Source: Achromobacter sp. HZ34
GTDB taxonomy: Bacteria > Pseudomonadota > Gammaproteobacteria > Burkholderiales > Burkholderiaceae_B
NCBI RefSeq assembly: GCF_002209485.1
Contig: NZ_NJIX01000001.1
Location: 1,488,001 to 1,552,000 of the forward strand
DNA: 64,000 nucleotides
Direction: 5' to 3'
Position numbers and translations under genes: made by a program. How positions within the stretch are numbered: the first letter of the stretch is position 1; every line of letters starts with the position of its first letter. The notes below the pieces were generated by a model, which saw only the letters and a list, made by a program, of their open reading frames with translations, searched no databases and was not told where the DNA came from. Shown in pieces: positions 1-7,516 of this stretch.

Positions 1-1838
1 CGATCGCGCTTGACGGTGTAGCTGGACAGCAGGCGGTTGCCGGCGGCCGGCGCGCCATACAGGTAGTCGCCCTGCACGTCGATGTCCAGCGCGTCGCCGG
101 GGCCCAACGGACCGTCGTCGGCCTGCAGCGCCAGCTTCATGCGTTCGGGCAGGAATTCCTCGACCTTGAAAGGCCACGTGGCATCGGCCCGGCGCGCGGC
201 GGGGTCGACACGCAGCTCCAGCATCCACGTGCCGGTCTGGGCATCGGGCGGCAGGTCGATGGCGTGCTGTACGTAGTTGGGGCGATCCTTGTCCTTGTCG
301 GCACTCCACAGCGCGGTCTGCACCACGCGGCCGTCAGGGCGCTTGATGGTCGCGGTCAAGGGCGCGCCCGACAGCGGCCGGCCGTCGGCGTCGCGCGGCA
401 GCACGGACACATTGAAGGTTTCACCCGGACGATACAGATCGCGCCCGGCGTAGACGAACAGGTTGTTGTCGACCGAAGCCAGGCCCTGGATGTCGAATTC
501 GGACAGGTCCAGCGCCGGGTCGCCCAGCGACAGCACCGTCATTTCCTTGCCGCGCGTGGCGCGGATGACGCGCGCCTTGTCGAAGGAGCCGTCGAAACGC
601 ACATGGCCCTGGGCATCGGCGGCGGCCTTGGCCAGCGTCTTGCCGTTGGCGTCGATCAGCTCGACCGTGTCGCCCGCGATGGCCTGCCCTTCCTTGAGCG
701 AGACCGTGTAGGCCTCGATGCGGTTGGCATAGCGGCGCGCGTGCAGGCCGATGTCGCTGACGTAGAAATAGGTGGTCTGGTATTCCTCGCGGAAATGGCC
801 GGGCTGGCTCATGACCGCGATATAGATGCCGGGTTCCTGCAGTTCCTTGATCTTCTCGACCGGCAGGAAAGTGACGTGGCTGCGATTGGGCTTGTCGTCG
901 GTAAGGAAGCGGCCCTGGTAGATGCTGGTGCTCAGCGTGGTCAGGCGTTCCAGGTCCCAGGAACTGACCAGGCCCTTGAGCGAGCGATTGCCGTAGTAGT
1001 CGTCGTAATCGCGACCTTCTTCGTCATCGTCGCTCGAATTGCCACGGCCGCCAACGACGGCATCGAAGAACTCGGGCACGCGTTCGGGCGCGACGCGCAG
1101 GAACTGCACGTCGACTTCCGGCATATTGACGGTGGTCACCGGCAAGCCGCCATTCTGGCCGGCCGGCAGCACCACGCCCTTGCTGGCGAAATAGAACGAA
1201 GGCGGCATCGCTTCGGTCACCACTTCGCAAGACGTGGCCGAACCCAGCGTCACCTTGTCGCCCGCCCCCGGCAGGTCCGCGCGCATGCGGATGACATAGC
1301 GGTGCTGCGGCACGACGTAGGGGAAATAAATCATGCGGGGATTGTCAGCCACCGACCAGGAGCCTTGCACCGTCTTGCCGCTGTCGGCGGCGGTGGCAGC
1401 CTGCGCCTTGGATTTGGCGTCGGACTGGGCGGAGTCATCGCTCTTCATCGGGCCCGTGTCGATGACCTCGATGAAGCGGGTGAGCTCTGCCTTGCGGTCG
1501 ACCGGCTGGGTGAAAGTCACCGCCAGCGACAGGCTGTCCGCATACTGGCGCGCCTTGCACACCAGCGTGCCGAAGGGATCGGCCGCGCCCACGGTGGCCG
1601 AGGACGGCAGCGCGGGGGTAGCTGGGGAGGTGCCCGTCCCGGCAGGGGCGTTATTCGAGGCCGTCCCCGCCGCTGGCGTGACGGTGCCCGAGGCCGCTGG
1701 CGCCGCCGTGGGCGCGCTGGACGGCTGTACCGTCGACGCTGGAGACTCCGGAGACCGCTTCAGAAATACACCGACGGCCACAAGCAAGACTATGACGACG
1801 GCCGCGACCGCCCCCAAAACGCCCTTGTTTTTGCTCAC
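1..1838 (-). CDS. bacterial alpha-2-macroglobulin family protein (3' part beyond window)
   Basis: The frame is open from a GTG at 1838 to the window edge, giving at least 612 residues with the C-terminus missing. GAGAGGGG precedes the GTG at normal spacing. Residues about 6-26 form one hydrophobic segment (GVLGAVAAVVIVLLVAVGVF) without a lipobox, so the protein is probably membrane-anchored and periplasmic. A Thr/Ala/Pro-rich linker follows, then beta-rich segments with the macroglobulin signature NNLFVYAGRDLYRPGETF around residue 490. Large bacterial members of this family (YfhM type) trap or inhibit proteases in the periplasm, usually next to penicillin-binding protein pbpC, which would lie left of the window. 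The thioester region is not visible. Family call is firm; role is inferred. Confidence 0.88.
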   Translation of the reverse strand, partial: MSKNKGVLGAVAAVVIVLLVAVGVFLKRSPESPASTVQPSSAPTAAPAASGTVTPAAGTASNNAPAGTGTSPATPALPSSATVGAADPFGTLVCKARQYADSLSLAVTFTQPVDRKAELTRFIEVIDTGPMKSDDSAQSDAKSKAQAATAADSGKTVQGSWSVADNPRMIYFPYVVPQHRYVIRMRADLPGAGDKVTLGSATSCEVVTEAMPPSFYFASKGVVLPAGQNGGLPVTTVNMPEVDVQFLRVAPERVPEFFDAVVGGRGNSSDDDEEGRDYDDYYGNRSLKGLVSSWDLERLTTLSTSIYQGRFLTDDKPNRSHVTFLPVEKIKELQEPGIYIAVMSQPGHFREEYQTTYFYVSDIGLHARRYANRIEAYTVSLKEGQAIAGDTVELIDANGKTLAKAAADAQGHVRFDGSFDKARVIRATRGKEMTVLSLGDPALDLSEFDIQGLASVDNNLFVYAGRDLYRPGETFNVSVLPRDADGRPLSGAPLTATIKRPDGRVVQTALWSADKDKDRPNYVQHAIDLPPDAQTGTWMLELRVDPAARRADATWPFKVEEFLPERMKLALQADDGPLGPGDALDIDVQGDYLYGAPAAGNRLLSSYTVKRD

Positions 1839-1886
1839 GCTAAACCCCTCTCCCGCGCCGCGAAGGCGAAACTACCCATAAATGTC

Positions 1887-1900
1887 TTGATTAATATCAA
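1887..1900. promoter_or_regulatory. candidate FNR/ANR-type binding site
   Basis: TTGAT-TAAT-ATCAA matches the FNR consensus TTGAT-N4-ATCAA at every defined position. It lies 48 bases upstream of the GTG of the macroglobulin gene and on the 3' side of clpS, so the macroglobulin gene is the likely target. Site match is seen; function is inferred. Confidence 0.5.
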
Positions 1901-1938
1901 TACATTTAAAAAAAACGCATTTTGATTTTGAATTTATA

Positions 1939-1958
1939 CCGGCGTGTTAACGCGCCGG
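1939..1958 (-). terminator. possible clpS terminator hairpin
   Basis: CCGGCG-TGTTAA-CGCGCCGG is a nearly perfect 20-base palindrome about 25 bases past the clpS stop. The bases after it on the minus strand are AT-rich but do not form an immediate U run, so termination is only plausible. Confidence 0.35.
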
Positions 1959-1981
1959 GACTTAAAACTCACGAAACCGGA

Positions 1982-2296
1982 TCAAACCGGTTCCATGACG
2001 CATTGCAATGGGTGCTGCTTGGCGCGCGCATATTGGCCGACTTGGGCAATACGTGTCGCCGCGACGTCGCGGGGATAAACCCCGCAGACCCCTCGGCCTT
2101 CGTGATGAACTTGCAACATGATCCGGGTCGCTTCTTCTTGATTCTTGCCGAAAAATTTCTGCAGCACCTTCACCACGAACTCCATGGGGGTGTAGTCGTC
2201 ATTGAGCAGGACGACCTGGTACATGGGAGGGGGCGCAGTCTTCGCGGCCTCCTTTTCTACAACCAGATCGTGTTGGGTATCCGTACTTGAGCTCAT
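1982..2296 (-). CDS. clpS: ATP-dependent Clp protease adaptor ClpS
   Basis: The 104-residue product has the usual ClpS length. The core contains the signature [17 protein letters not shown] and the following KVLQKFF helix, and residues 63-75 ([13 protein letters not shown]) form the N-degron-binding region. ClpS delivers proteins with destabilising N-terminal residues to the ClpAP protease in the cytoplasm. It is divergent from the cold-shock gene. In most beta- and gamma-proteobacteria clpA follows directly, but here the next gene downstream on the same strand is the macroglobulin gene, so clpA must lie elsewhere. Confidence 0.95.
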   Translation of the reverse strand: MSSSTDTQHDLVVEKEAAKTAPPPMYQVVLLNDDYTPMEFVVKVLQKFFGKNQEEATRIMLQVHHEGRGVCGVYPRDVAATRIAQVGQYARAKQHPLQCVMEPV

Positions 2297-2460
2297 AGCG
2301 GCCGTATTTTATTTAAACCTTGAATAAGTAGCACAGGGCAGATGCCACTTTTACATGTAGAAATGCGTAGTTTCCATACTTGACGCCCGAAAGAAAATAA
2401 GCGCATTATTCGCCGAATTCTTGCCGCTTTCAGGCGACTGTTAGCGCGGGAATGAATAAA

Positions 2461-2468
2461 GGGGGGGG
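2461..2468 (+). repeat. G8 homopolymer in the clpS/csp intergenic region
   Basis: Eight consecutive G residues lie 53 bases before the cold-shock start codon, between the two divergent genes. Such tracts can slip during replication. No clear -35/-10 pair was recognised around it. Confidence 0.5.
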
Positions 2469-2521
2469 ACGGCATTGCCGGGGAGCCCTTCTGTCAACAT
2501 ACGATTCATGAGGCAGTCCGC

Positions 2522-2767
2522 ATGTCTGATATGACCGCACCCGCTGTCCAAGGGGACAATCCAAAATCAACCGGAACCGTAAAATGGTTCAACGACGCGA
2601 AAGGGTTCGGCTTCATCACGCCGGACGATGGTGGCGAAGATCTATTCGCCCACTTTTCGTCGATACAGATGAACGGTTTCAAGACCTTGAAAGAAGGCCA
2701 GAAGGTATCCTTCGAGATCATCCAGGGCCCCAAGGGTAAGCAGGCTCTGAATATAACCGCTGCCTGA
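2522..2767 (+). CDS. cspA: cold-shock domain protein, CspA family
   Basis: The 81-residue protein has the single beta-barrel cold-shock domain with both RNA-binding motifs: [12 protein letters not shown] (RNP1) and DLFAHFSSI (RNP2). An extra N-terminal stretch of about 15 residues precedes the core; a start at the second ATG (2531) is also possible. GAGG lies about 10 bases before the chosen ATG. Proteins of this family bind single-stranded RNA and DNA and act as RNA chaperones in the cytoplasm. The gene is monocistronic, with a strong terminator 48 bases past its stop. Confidence 0.93.
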   Translation: MSDMTAPAVQGDNPKSTGTVKWFNDAKGFGFITPDDGGEDLFAHFSSIQMNGFKTLKEGQKVSFEIIQGPKGKQALNITAA

Positions 2768-2814
2768 GCAATCCGGCCTGGTTTTCTCGGCGTCTTCGGG
2801 TACCATACGACGGA

Positions 2815-2843
2815 GGCGGGGCGTTGAACGCCCTGCCTTTTTT
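2815..2843 (+). terminator. Rho-independent terminator of the cold-shock gene
   Basis: A 9-bp GC-rich stem (GGCGGGGCG with CGCCCTGCC, one G-U pair) and a TTGAA loop are followed by six T residues. Confidence 0.85.
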
Positions 2844-2988
2844 GCCTTTCCGCGTCCGTTGCGCGTCGTTGCCGGGTTTGAGACCGGGTCTCCGGCTGGC
2901 TCCCGGGCCCGGTTCCTGCCCAGCCTGGCGCGGTCGCGTGCCCTGGCCCGACCTTCCCGTGTTTTCCCCTTTATTCAAGTAGTTGCCC

Positions 2989-3498
2989 ATGCAAACCAGC
3001 GCTGCCTTGCCCTCGACTCGATCCAGTTTCACACGAGGGCGCGGCGCGGCGTTGACCGCCCTGCTCCTCGCTTTCGCGGCCACGTTCACCGCCGCCGCGG
3101 GCGCCGCCCGGGCGCAGGAGCCGACCACGGCGCAGCCGCCCCTGCGCACGGTGCAGTTGTCGGCGGGCATACACGTCATCCACGCTGAAGTCGCCAATAC
3201 CGACGCCACCCGGCAGCGCGGCCTGATGTTCCGCAAGGAACTGGAAGCCAACGACGGCATGCTGTTCGTGTTCGAAGCGCCTGACATGCAATGCTTCTGG
3301 ATGCACAACACGCCGCTGCCGCTGTCCATCGCCTTCATCGCGGACGATGGCACCATCGCCAACATCGCCGACATGGCGCCGGAAACCGACGATACCCATT
3401 GCTCGAAGAAGCCGGTGCGCTATGCGCTGGAAATGGCACAGGGCTGGTTCACCGACCACGGCATCAGCGCCGGCAAGAAAATCGACGGCCTGCCCTGA
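2989..3498 (+). CDS. exported DUF192 family protein
   Basis: The product has 169 residues from the ATG at 2989; a TTG two codons upstream is less likely. A signal peptide covers about residues 1-38: a basic region, then a hydrophobic stretch ending in AARAQ. The mature part carries the DUF192 features RGLMFRKELEANDGMLFVF and CFWMHNTPLPLSIAFI. Its biochemical role is unknown; members are small secreted or periplasmic proteins. It stands alone between two terminators. Confidence 0.88.
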   Translation: MQTSAALPSTRSSFTRGRGAALTALLLAFAATFTAAAGAARAQEPTTAQPPLRTVQLSAGIHVIHAEVANTDATRQRGLMFRKELEANDGMLFVFEAPDMQCFWMHNTPLPLSIAFIADDGTIANIADMAPETDDTHCSKKPVRYALEMAQGWFTDHGISAGKKIDGLP

Positions 3499-3658
3499 GC
3501 ACGGTTCATTTGCGGCGGCAACGGCCGCAAGGCGCCTGCCTGAATTTCAGCCGGATAAAAGGTGCCGAAATGCCGGTCCGACAGCCGATCGCGCGAGGCG
3601 TGTATCGTGCCTTCGGAATATTTTGCAACGAATTCACCCCTTATTTGTGAATGAATGT

Positions 3659-3690
3659 AAAAGCCCCCAGGACGACCTGGGGGCTTTTTA
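3659..3690. terminator. bidirectional terminator between DUF192 gene and pcaF
   Basis: A 10-bp stem AGCCCCCAGG/CCTGGGGGCT with a four-base loop has an A run on the left and a T run on the right, so it can stop transcription from both convergent genes. Confidence 0.85.
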
Positions 3691-3727
3691 TCAGGGCAAA
3701 GAGTGCGGCAGCCCGGCGGGACTGGAT

Positions 3728-4933
3728 TTACACGCGTTCCAGGATCACGGCGATGCCCTGGCCCACGCCAATGCACATCGTGCACAGCGCGTACCGGCCG
3801 CCGCTACGTTCCAGCTGGTTCACGGCGGTAGTGGCCAGGCGTGCGCCGCTGGCGCCCAGGGGGTGGCCCAGGGCAATGGCGCCGCCGTTCGGGTTCACGC
3901 GCGGATCGTTGTCGGCAATGCCGAGGTCGCGCAGGACGGCCAGGCCCTGGGCAGCGAAGGCTTCGTTCAACTCGATCACGTCCATCTGGTCCAGCGTCAG
4001 CCCGGTCAGGGCCAGCACCTTGCGCGTGGCCGGCGCCGGGCCCATGCCCATGATGCGCGGCGGCACGCCGGCGGTGGCCATGCCCACCACGCGGGCGCGC
4101 GGCTTCAGGCCATGCCGGGACAAGGCGCCTTCATTGGCCAGCAGCAGGGCCGCGGCGCCGTCGTTGACGCCGGAAGCGTTGCCCGCCGTGACCGAACCGC
4201 CTTCACGCACCACGCCCTTCAAACGGGCCAGCGCCTCCAGGCTGGTCGAACGGGGATGTTCATCCTTGTCCACCAGTACCGCGTCGCCCTTCTTCTGCGG
4301 CACCGATACCGGCGTCAATTCCGTATCGAAGAAGCCGGACTGCTGGGCCTTGACGGCCTTTTCCTGGCTGGCCAGGGCGAAGATGTCCTGGTCTTCGCGG
4401 CTGATCTTGAAGTCGTCGGCGACGTTTTCCGCCGTCTCCGGCATGGCATCGACGCCGTATTGCGCCTTCATCAGCTTGTTGACGAAACGCCAGCCGATGG
4501 TGGTGTCATAGATCATCGCGTTGCGCGAGAACGCCGTTTCCGCCTTGCCCATGACAAAAGGCGCACGGCTCATGCTTTCGACGCCGCCGGCCAGCATCAG
4601 GCCGGTTTCGCCGGCACGGATGGCGCGCGCCGCCGTGCCCAGGGCGTCCAGCCCGGAGCCGCACAGGCGGTTGATGGTGGAACCCGGCACGCCGACCGGC
4701 AGGCCGGACAGCAGCGCGGCCATGCGCGCAACGTTGCGGTTGTCTTCGCCGGCCTGGTTGGCGCAACCGAAGATGATGTCGTCCAGCTCGTCCCACTGCA
4801 CTCCGGTGTTGCGGGCCATCAGCGCCTTGATCGGCACGGCGGCCAGATCGTCGGCACGCACCGCGGACAGTGCGCCGCCGTAACGGCCGAAAGGAGTACG
4901 GATGGCATCGCAGATAAAGGCTTGCTCGCTCAT
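3728..4933 (-). CDS. pcaF: 3-oxoadipyl-CoA / acetyl-CoA thiolase
   Basis: This 401-residue thiolase has the nucleophilic Cys91 in NRLCGSGLDA, the NEAFAAQ motif, the active-site His in GGAIALGHPLGASGAR, and the second catalytic Cys in CTMCIGVGQG. The N-terminus AFICDAIRTPFGRYGGALS and the overall length match PcaF, which cleaves 3-oxoadipyl-CoA to succinyl-CoA and acetyl-CoA in the beta-ketoadipate or phenylacetate routes. No other pca gene is nearby, so a general degradative thiolase role cannot be excluded. A 15-base palindrome lies 75 bases upstream. Confidence 0.88.
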   Translation of the reverse strand: MSEQAFICDAIRTPFGRYGGALSAVRADDLAAVPIKALMARNTGVQWDELDDIIFGCANQAGEDNRNVARMAALLSGLPVGVPGSTINRLCGSGLDALGTAARAIRAGETGLMLAGGVESMSRAPFVMGKAETAFSRNAMIYDTTIGWRFVNKLMKAQYGVDAMPETAENVADDFKISREDQDIFALASQEKAVKAQQSGFFDTELTPVSVPQKKGDAVLVDKDEHPRSTSLEALARLKGVVREGGSVTAGNASGVNDGAAALLLANEGALSRHGLKPRARVVGMATAGVPPRIMGMGPAPATRKVLALTGLTLDQMDVIELNEAFAAQGLAVLRDLGIADNDPRVNPNGGAIALGHPLGASGARLATTAVNQLERSGGRYALCTMCIGVGQGIAVILERV

Positions 4934-5007
4934 GGCAGGCTCTCAGAAGATAGGAGCGACGATGGTAGCGCACCAGGCTTTGCGCGCTGGAGGTGCAAGC
5001 GAACAAT

Positions 5008-5022
5008 GTCCATCGAATGGAC
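5008..5022. promoter_or_regulatory. palindrome upstream of pcaF, candidate operator
   Basis: GTCCAT-CGA-ATGGAC is a perfect 6-3-6 inverted repeat, 75 bases before the pcaF start. No regulator gene is adjacent, so the cognate protein is unknown. Confidence 0.35.
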
Positions 5023-5128
5023 GTCTACAGCGTGGACACTTCAGCGATTCGGAAGGCGCGATGCGGCCCGTGTGAACGCCCAGCGGACGGGGTGGCTGCC
5101 GACGGCGGCGCACCTCGGCATATCAGGC

Positions 5129-6511
5129 TCAGGCCCCGACCGAGTGCTGTGCGCGGCCGGTATCGACCAGGATCTGGCGGCGGAAGCGTCCTGCCGCCAT
5201 ATGGTAGAAGGCATGCGGACTGAACTGGCGCGACACCATCGACGCCGTCAGCGCGGCGGCGATCAGCCAGAACAGCATGGGCTGGCTGCCCGTCATTTCC
5301 ATCACCACCACGGCCGCCGTCAACGGCGCCTGCGTGGCGGCGGCGAGGAAGGCCGCCATCGACACCAGGACCAGCACACGCTGGTCGACCGAGCCGCCCG
5401 TCCAGGACCAGATTTCATGGCCGATGCCCGCCCCCGTGGTGAGCGCGGGCGTGAAGATGCCACCAGGAATGCCGGCCCAATAGGACAGCAGCGTGGCCAG
5501 CCACTTCAGCAGGCCGAAGCCGTCATGGCCGACGCCCTGCCCCGCCAGCAGCGCCGCCGCCGCGCCGTAGCCGGTGCCGTAGATGACGCCATGCGTGGCA
5601 TAACCGATGGCGGCCAGCACCAGGCCGATCAGCGCCGCGGTCAGCACCGGATGGGCGCGTATGCTGGCGCGCCAGGGCAGCGGCGCCAGTACCGTGACGC
5701 CCTTGCCCAGCAGGCGCGCGAACACGCCGCCCAGCGCGCCGTTGACCACGCCGCACAACAGCACCCAGCCCAGCATATTGGGCAACACGCTGCCGCCGAA
5801 GATGCCGAAATAGGGATTGTTGCCGCTGGCGGCCACCACGAAGAAACCGCAGGCCAGCACGCCGAGCAGGACCAGCCGCTGCCAGCGCAGCGCCGTGCCG
5901 CGACCCAGTTCCTCGATGGCGAAGATGACGCCGGCCAGCGGCGCATTGAAGGCCGCGGCCAGGCCACCGGCGGCGCCGGCGGCAATGAGTTCATTGTTGT
6001 GAAAACCTTTCAGCGGCAATTGGCGATTCTTCCAGAACCGGCCCCAGGCCAGCATGACGGCCGCGCCCACCTGCACCGACGGCCCTTCGCGGCCGATCGA
6101 CGCGCCCACCAGCATGCCGGCGAACGTCAGCGGGATTTTCCATAGCGCATGGCCCAGGGTCACCAGCCCGCCCTGGGCCTGCGGTTGGCCCTGCAGGGTC
6201 AAGGCACCGATCACCTGGGGAATGCCGCTGCCCACGGCGTAACTGGCGTAACGCAGCGTCAGCCAGCGTATCGCGGCCAGGCCCAGCGGCATGACGATGA
6301 AGGCGGCCCAGCCGGCACGCGCCACCCATTGGGCATTCCATTCCAGCGCCTGGTCCGCCAGCTTGGCGAATGCCAATGACGCCAGCGCCACCAGGGCGGC
6401 CCCGCCCAGTACCAGGCCCAGTTGCACGGACTTGCGGGAAAGCCGGCGCGCATGGCGCAGTTGCCGGCGGGACAACAGTCGCAGCCGGCGCATCAGGGAG
6501 GCAGATGACAT
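5129..6511 (-). CDS. ClC family chloride/proton antiporter
   Basis: The product has 460 residues from the ATG at 6511; an ATG at 6559 would add 16 residues, and neither has a strong ribosome site. The ClC signatures appear in order: GSGIPQ near residue 94, GREGPSVQ near 140, and GGIFTPAL in the C-terminal half. The gating glutamate of GREGP (about Glu142) and the internal proton glutamate in FAIEELGRG (about Glu201) are both present, which points to a coupled antiporter and not a passive channel. There are about ten membrane helices and no CBS domain. It sits alone. Confidence 0.9.
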   Translation of the reverse strand: MSSASLMRRLRLLSRRQLRHARRLSRKSVQLGLVLGGAALVALASLAFAKLADQALEWNAQWVARAGWAAFIVMPLGLAAIRWLTLRYASYAVGSGIPQVIGALTLQGQPQAQGGLVTLGHALWKIPLTFAGMLVGASIGREGPSVQVGAAVMLAWGRFWKNRQLPLKGFHNNELIAAGAAGGLAAAFNAPLAGVIFAIEELGRGTALRWQRLVLLGVLACGFFVVAASGNNPYFGIFGGSVLPNMLGWVLLCGVVNGALGGVFARLLGKGVTVLAPLPWRASIRAHPVLTAALIGLVLAAIGYATHGVIYGTGYGAAAALLAGQGVGHDGFGLLKWLATLLSYWAGIPGGIFTPALTTGAGIGHEIWSWTGGSVDQRVLVLVSMAAFLAAATQAPLTAAVVVMEMTGSQPMLFWLIAAALTASMVSRQFSPHAFYHMAAGRFRRQILVDTGRAQHSVGA

Positions 6512-6664
6512 GGTCGGGGACGTCCGGGCGAACGGACGAGGCGGGAAACCCATGACCATAGCACTGTCGGCGTCAGGTTGACCTGAATCGCCTGTCGATG
6601 ACCTGCATCAGATTAAACGTCCGGGTGCAGCGAGGTCCCCCGACGCACGCCCTTCGCAGCCCCC

Positions 6665-6686
6665 GAAGCTTTTTATAAAAAGCTTC
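6665..6686. repeat. 22-bp perfect palindrome
   Basis: GAAGCTTTTT joined directly to its complement through TATA forms an uninterrupted 22-base palindrome between sodB and the ClC gene. It could form a cruciform or be an operator. A short copy (AAGCTTCC) follows 8 bases later. Confidence 0.5.
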
Positions 6687-6727
6687 CCGCAAAGCTTCCC
6701 TGGGCTTTCGAGGCATCCCCAAGACAA

Positions 6728-6758
6728 GGGGCCGGCCCCCTTGCGGATGGCCGGCCCC
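6728..6758 (-). terminator. probable sodB terminator hairpin
   Basis: A 10-bp stem GGGGCCGGCC/GGCCGGCCCC with an 11-base loop begins 33 bases past the sodB stop. The sequence after it on the minus strand is only moderately T-rich. Confidence 0.55.
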
Positions 6759-6791
6759 ATGCAGATGCCGAAACTGCGGCGTGAAACTGGA

Positions 6792-7370
6792 TCAGCCTAG
6801 GTTCTGCGTCGCGAATTCCCAGTTCACCAGTGCCCAGAAATTCTCCAGATACTTGGGACGCGCGTTACGGTAGTCGATGTAGTACGCGTGTTCCCAGACA
6901 TCACAGGTCAGCAGGGGCTTGTCGGCGGTGGTCAGGGGGGTGGCGGCGTTGCTGGTGTTGACGATGTCCAGCGAACCGTCGGCCTTCTTGACCAGCCAGG
7001 TCCAGCCCGAACCGAAGTTGCCGGCGGCCGACTTGTTGAAGGCTTCCTTGAACGCATCGGCGCTGCCCCACTTGGCGTTGATGGCGTCAGCCAGCTTGCC
7101 GGTGGGTTCACCGCCGCCCTTGGGCGACAGCGAGTTCCAGTAGAAGGTGTGGTTCCAGACCTGGGCCGCGTTGTTGAACACGCCGCCGGAGGACTTCTTG
7201 ACGATGTCTTCCAGGGAAGCGTTTTCGAACTCGGTACCGGCGATCAGGTTGTTCAGGTTCGTGACGTAGGTTTGATGGTGCTTGCCATAGTGGAACTCCA
7301 GCGTCTCCTTGGAAATGCGGGGAGCCAGGGCATCCAGAGGGTAAGGCAGGGGGGGAAGCGTGTGCGCCAT
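6792..7370 (-). CDS. sodB: superoxide dismutase [Fe]
   Basis: The 192-residue enzyme starts at [15 protein letters not shown]; an in-frame ATG 29 codons upstream is discounted because AAGGAA sits just before the chosen start and the extension is not family-like. Metal ligands are visible: His in LEFHYGKHH, His in VWNHTFYW, and Asp and His in [13 protein letters not shown]. The sequence [17 protein letters not shown] is typical of the iron type. The enzyme converts superoxide to hydrogen peroxide and oxygen in the cytoplasm. The gene is monocistronic. Confidence 0.95.
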   Translation of the reverse strand: MAHTLPPLPYPLDALAPRISKETLEFHYGKHHQTYVTNLNNLIAGTEFENASLEDIVKKSSGGVFNNAAQVWNHTFYWNSLSPKGGGEPTGKLADAINAKWGSADAFKEAFNKSAAGNFGSGWTWLVKKADGSLDIVNTSNAATPLTTADKPLLTCDVWEHAYYIDYRNARPKYLENFWALVNWEFATQNLG

Positions 7371-7402
7371 TTTCAGTTCCTTCTTGGTTGAGAGCACGAT
7401 CA

Positions 7403-7430
7403 CAGCCGAGCATTGTATCGGCTGTTTTTT
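7403..7430 (+). terminator. terminator-shaped hairpin antisense to the sodB leader
   Basis: CAGCCGA and TCGGCTG pair around an 8-base loop and are followed by six T residues on the plus strand. No plus-strand gene precedes it; it lies in the upstream region of the minus-strand sodB, so its role is unclear. Confidence 0.45.
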
Positions 7431-7516
7431 GAGTGGCCGTCTTATCCCTGCGTGCACCCGGGATAAAAAATCGGTCTTAGGATATTCCAGTGAAGACGGT
7501 GCCGGCCGCGGCCGGT

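Noticed and set aside
264-1925. A 553-codon plus-strand open frame at the left edge
   Set aside because: The minus-strand frame through the same bases encodes a macroglobulin with a proper start and motif; the plus frame is Arg/Gly-rich and lacks features.
3347-6145. A 932-codon plus-strand open frame
   Set aside because: It is antisense to pcaF and the ClC gene, both with clear catalytic motifs. Its product is Arg/His/Gln-rich without domains, as expected for a high-GC shadow frame.
6792-7457. Longer SodB with a 29-residue N-terminal extension
   Set aside because: The extension is not family-like, and a good AAGGAA site sits before the inner ATG at 7370.
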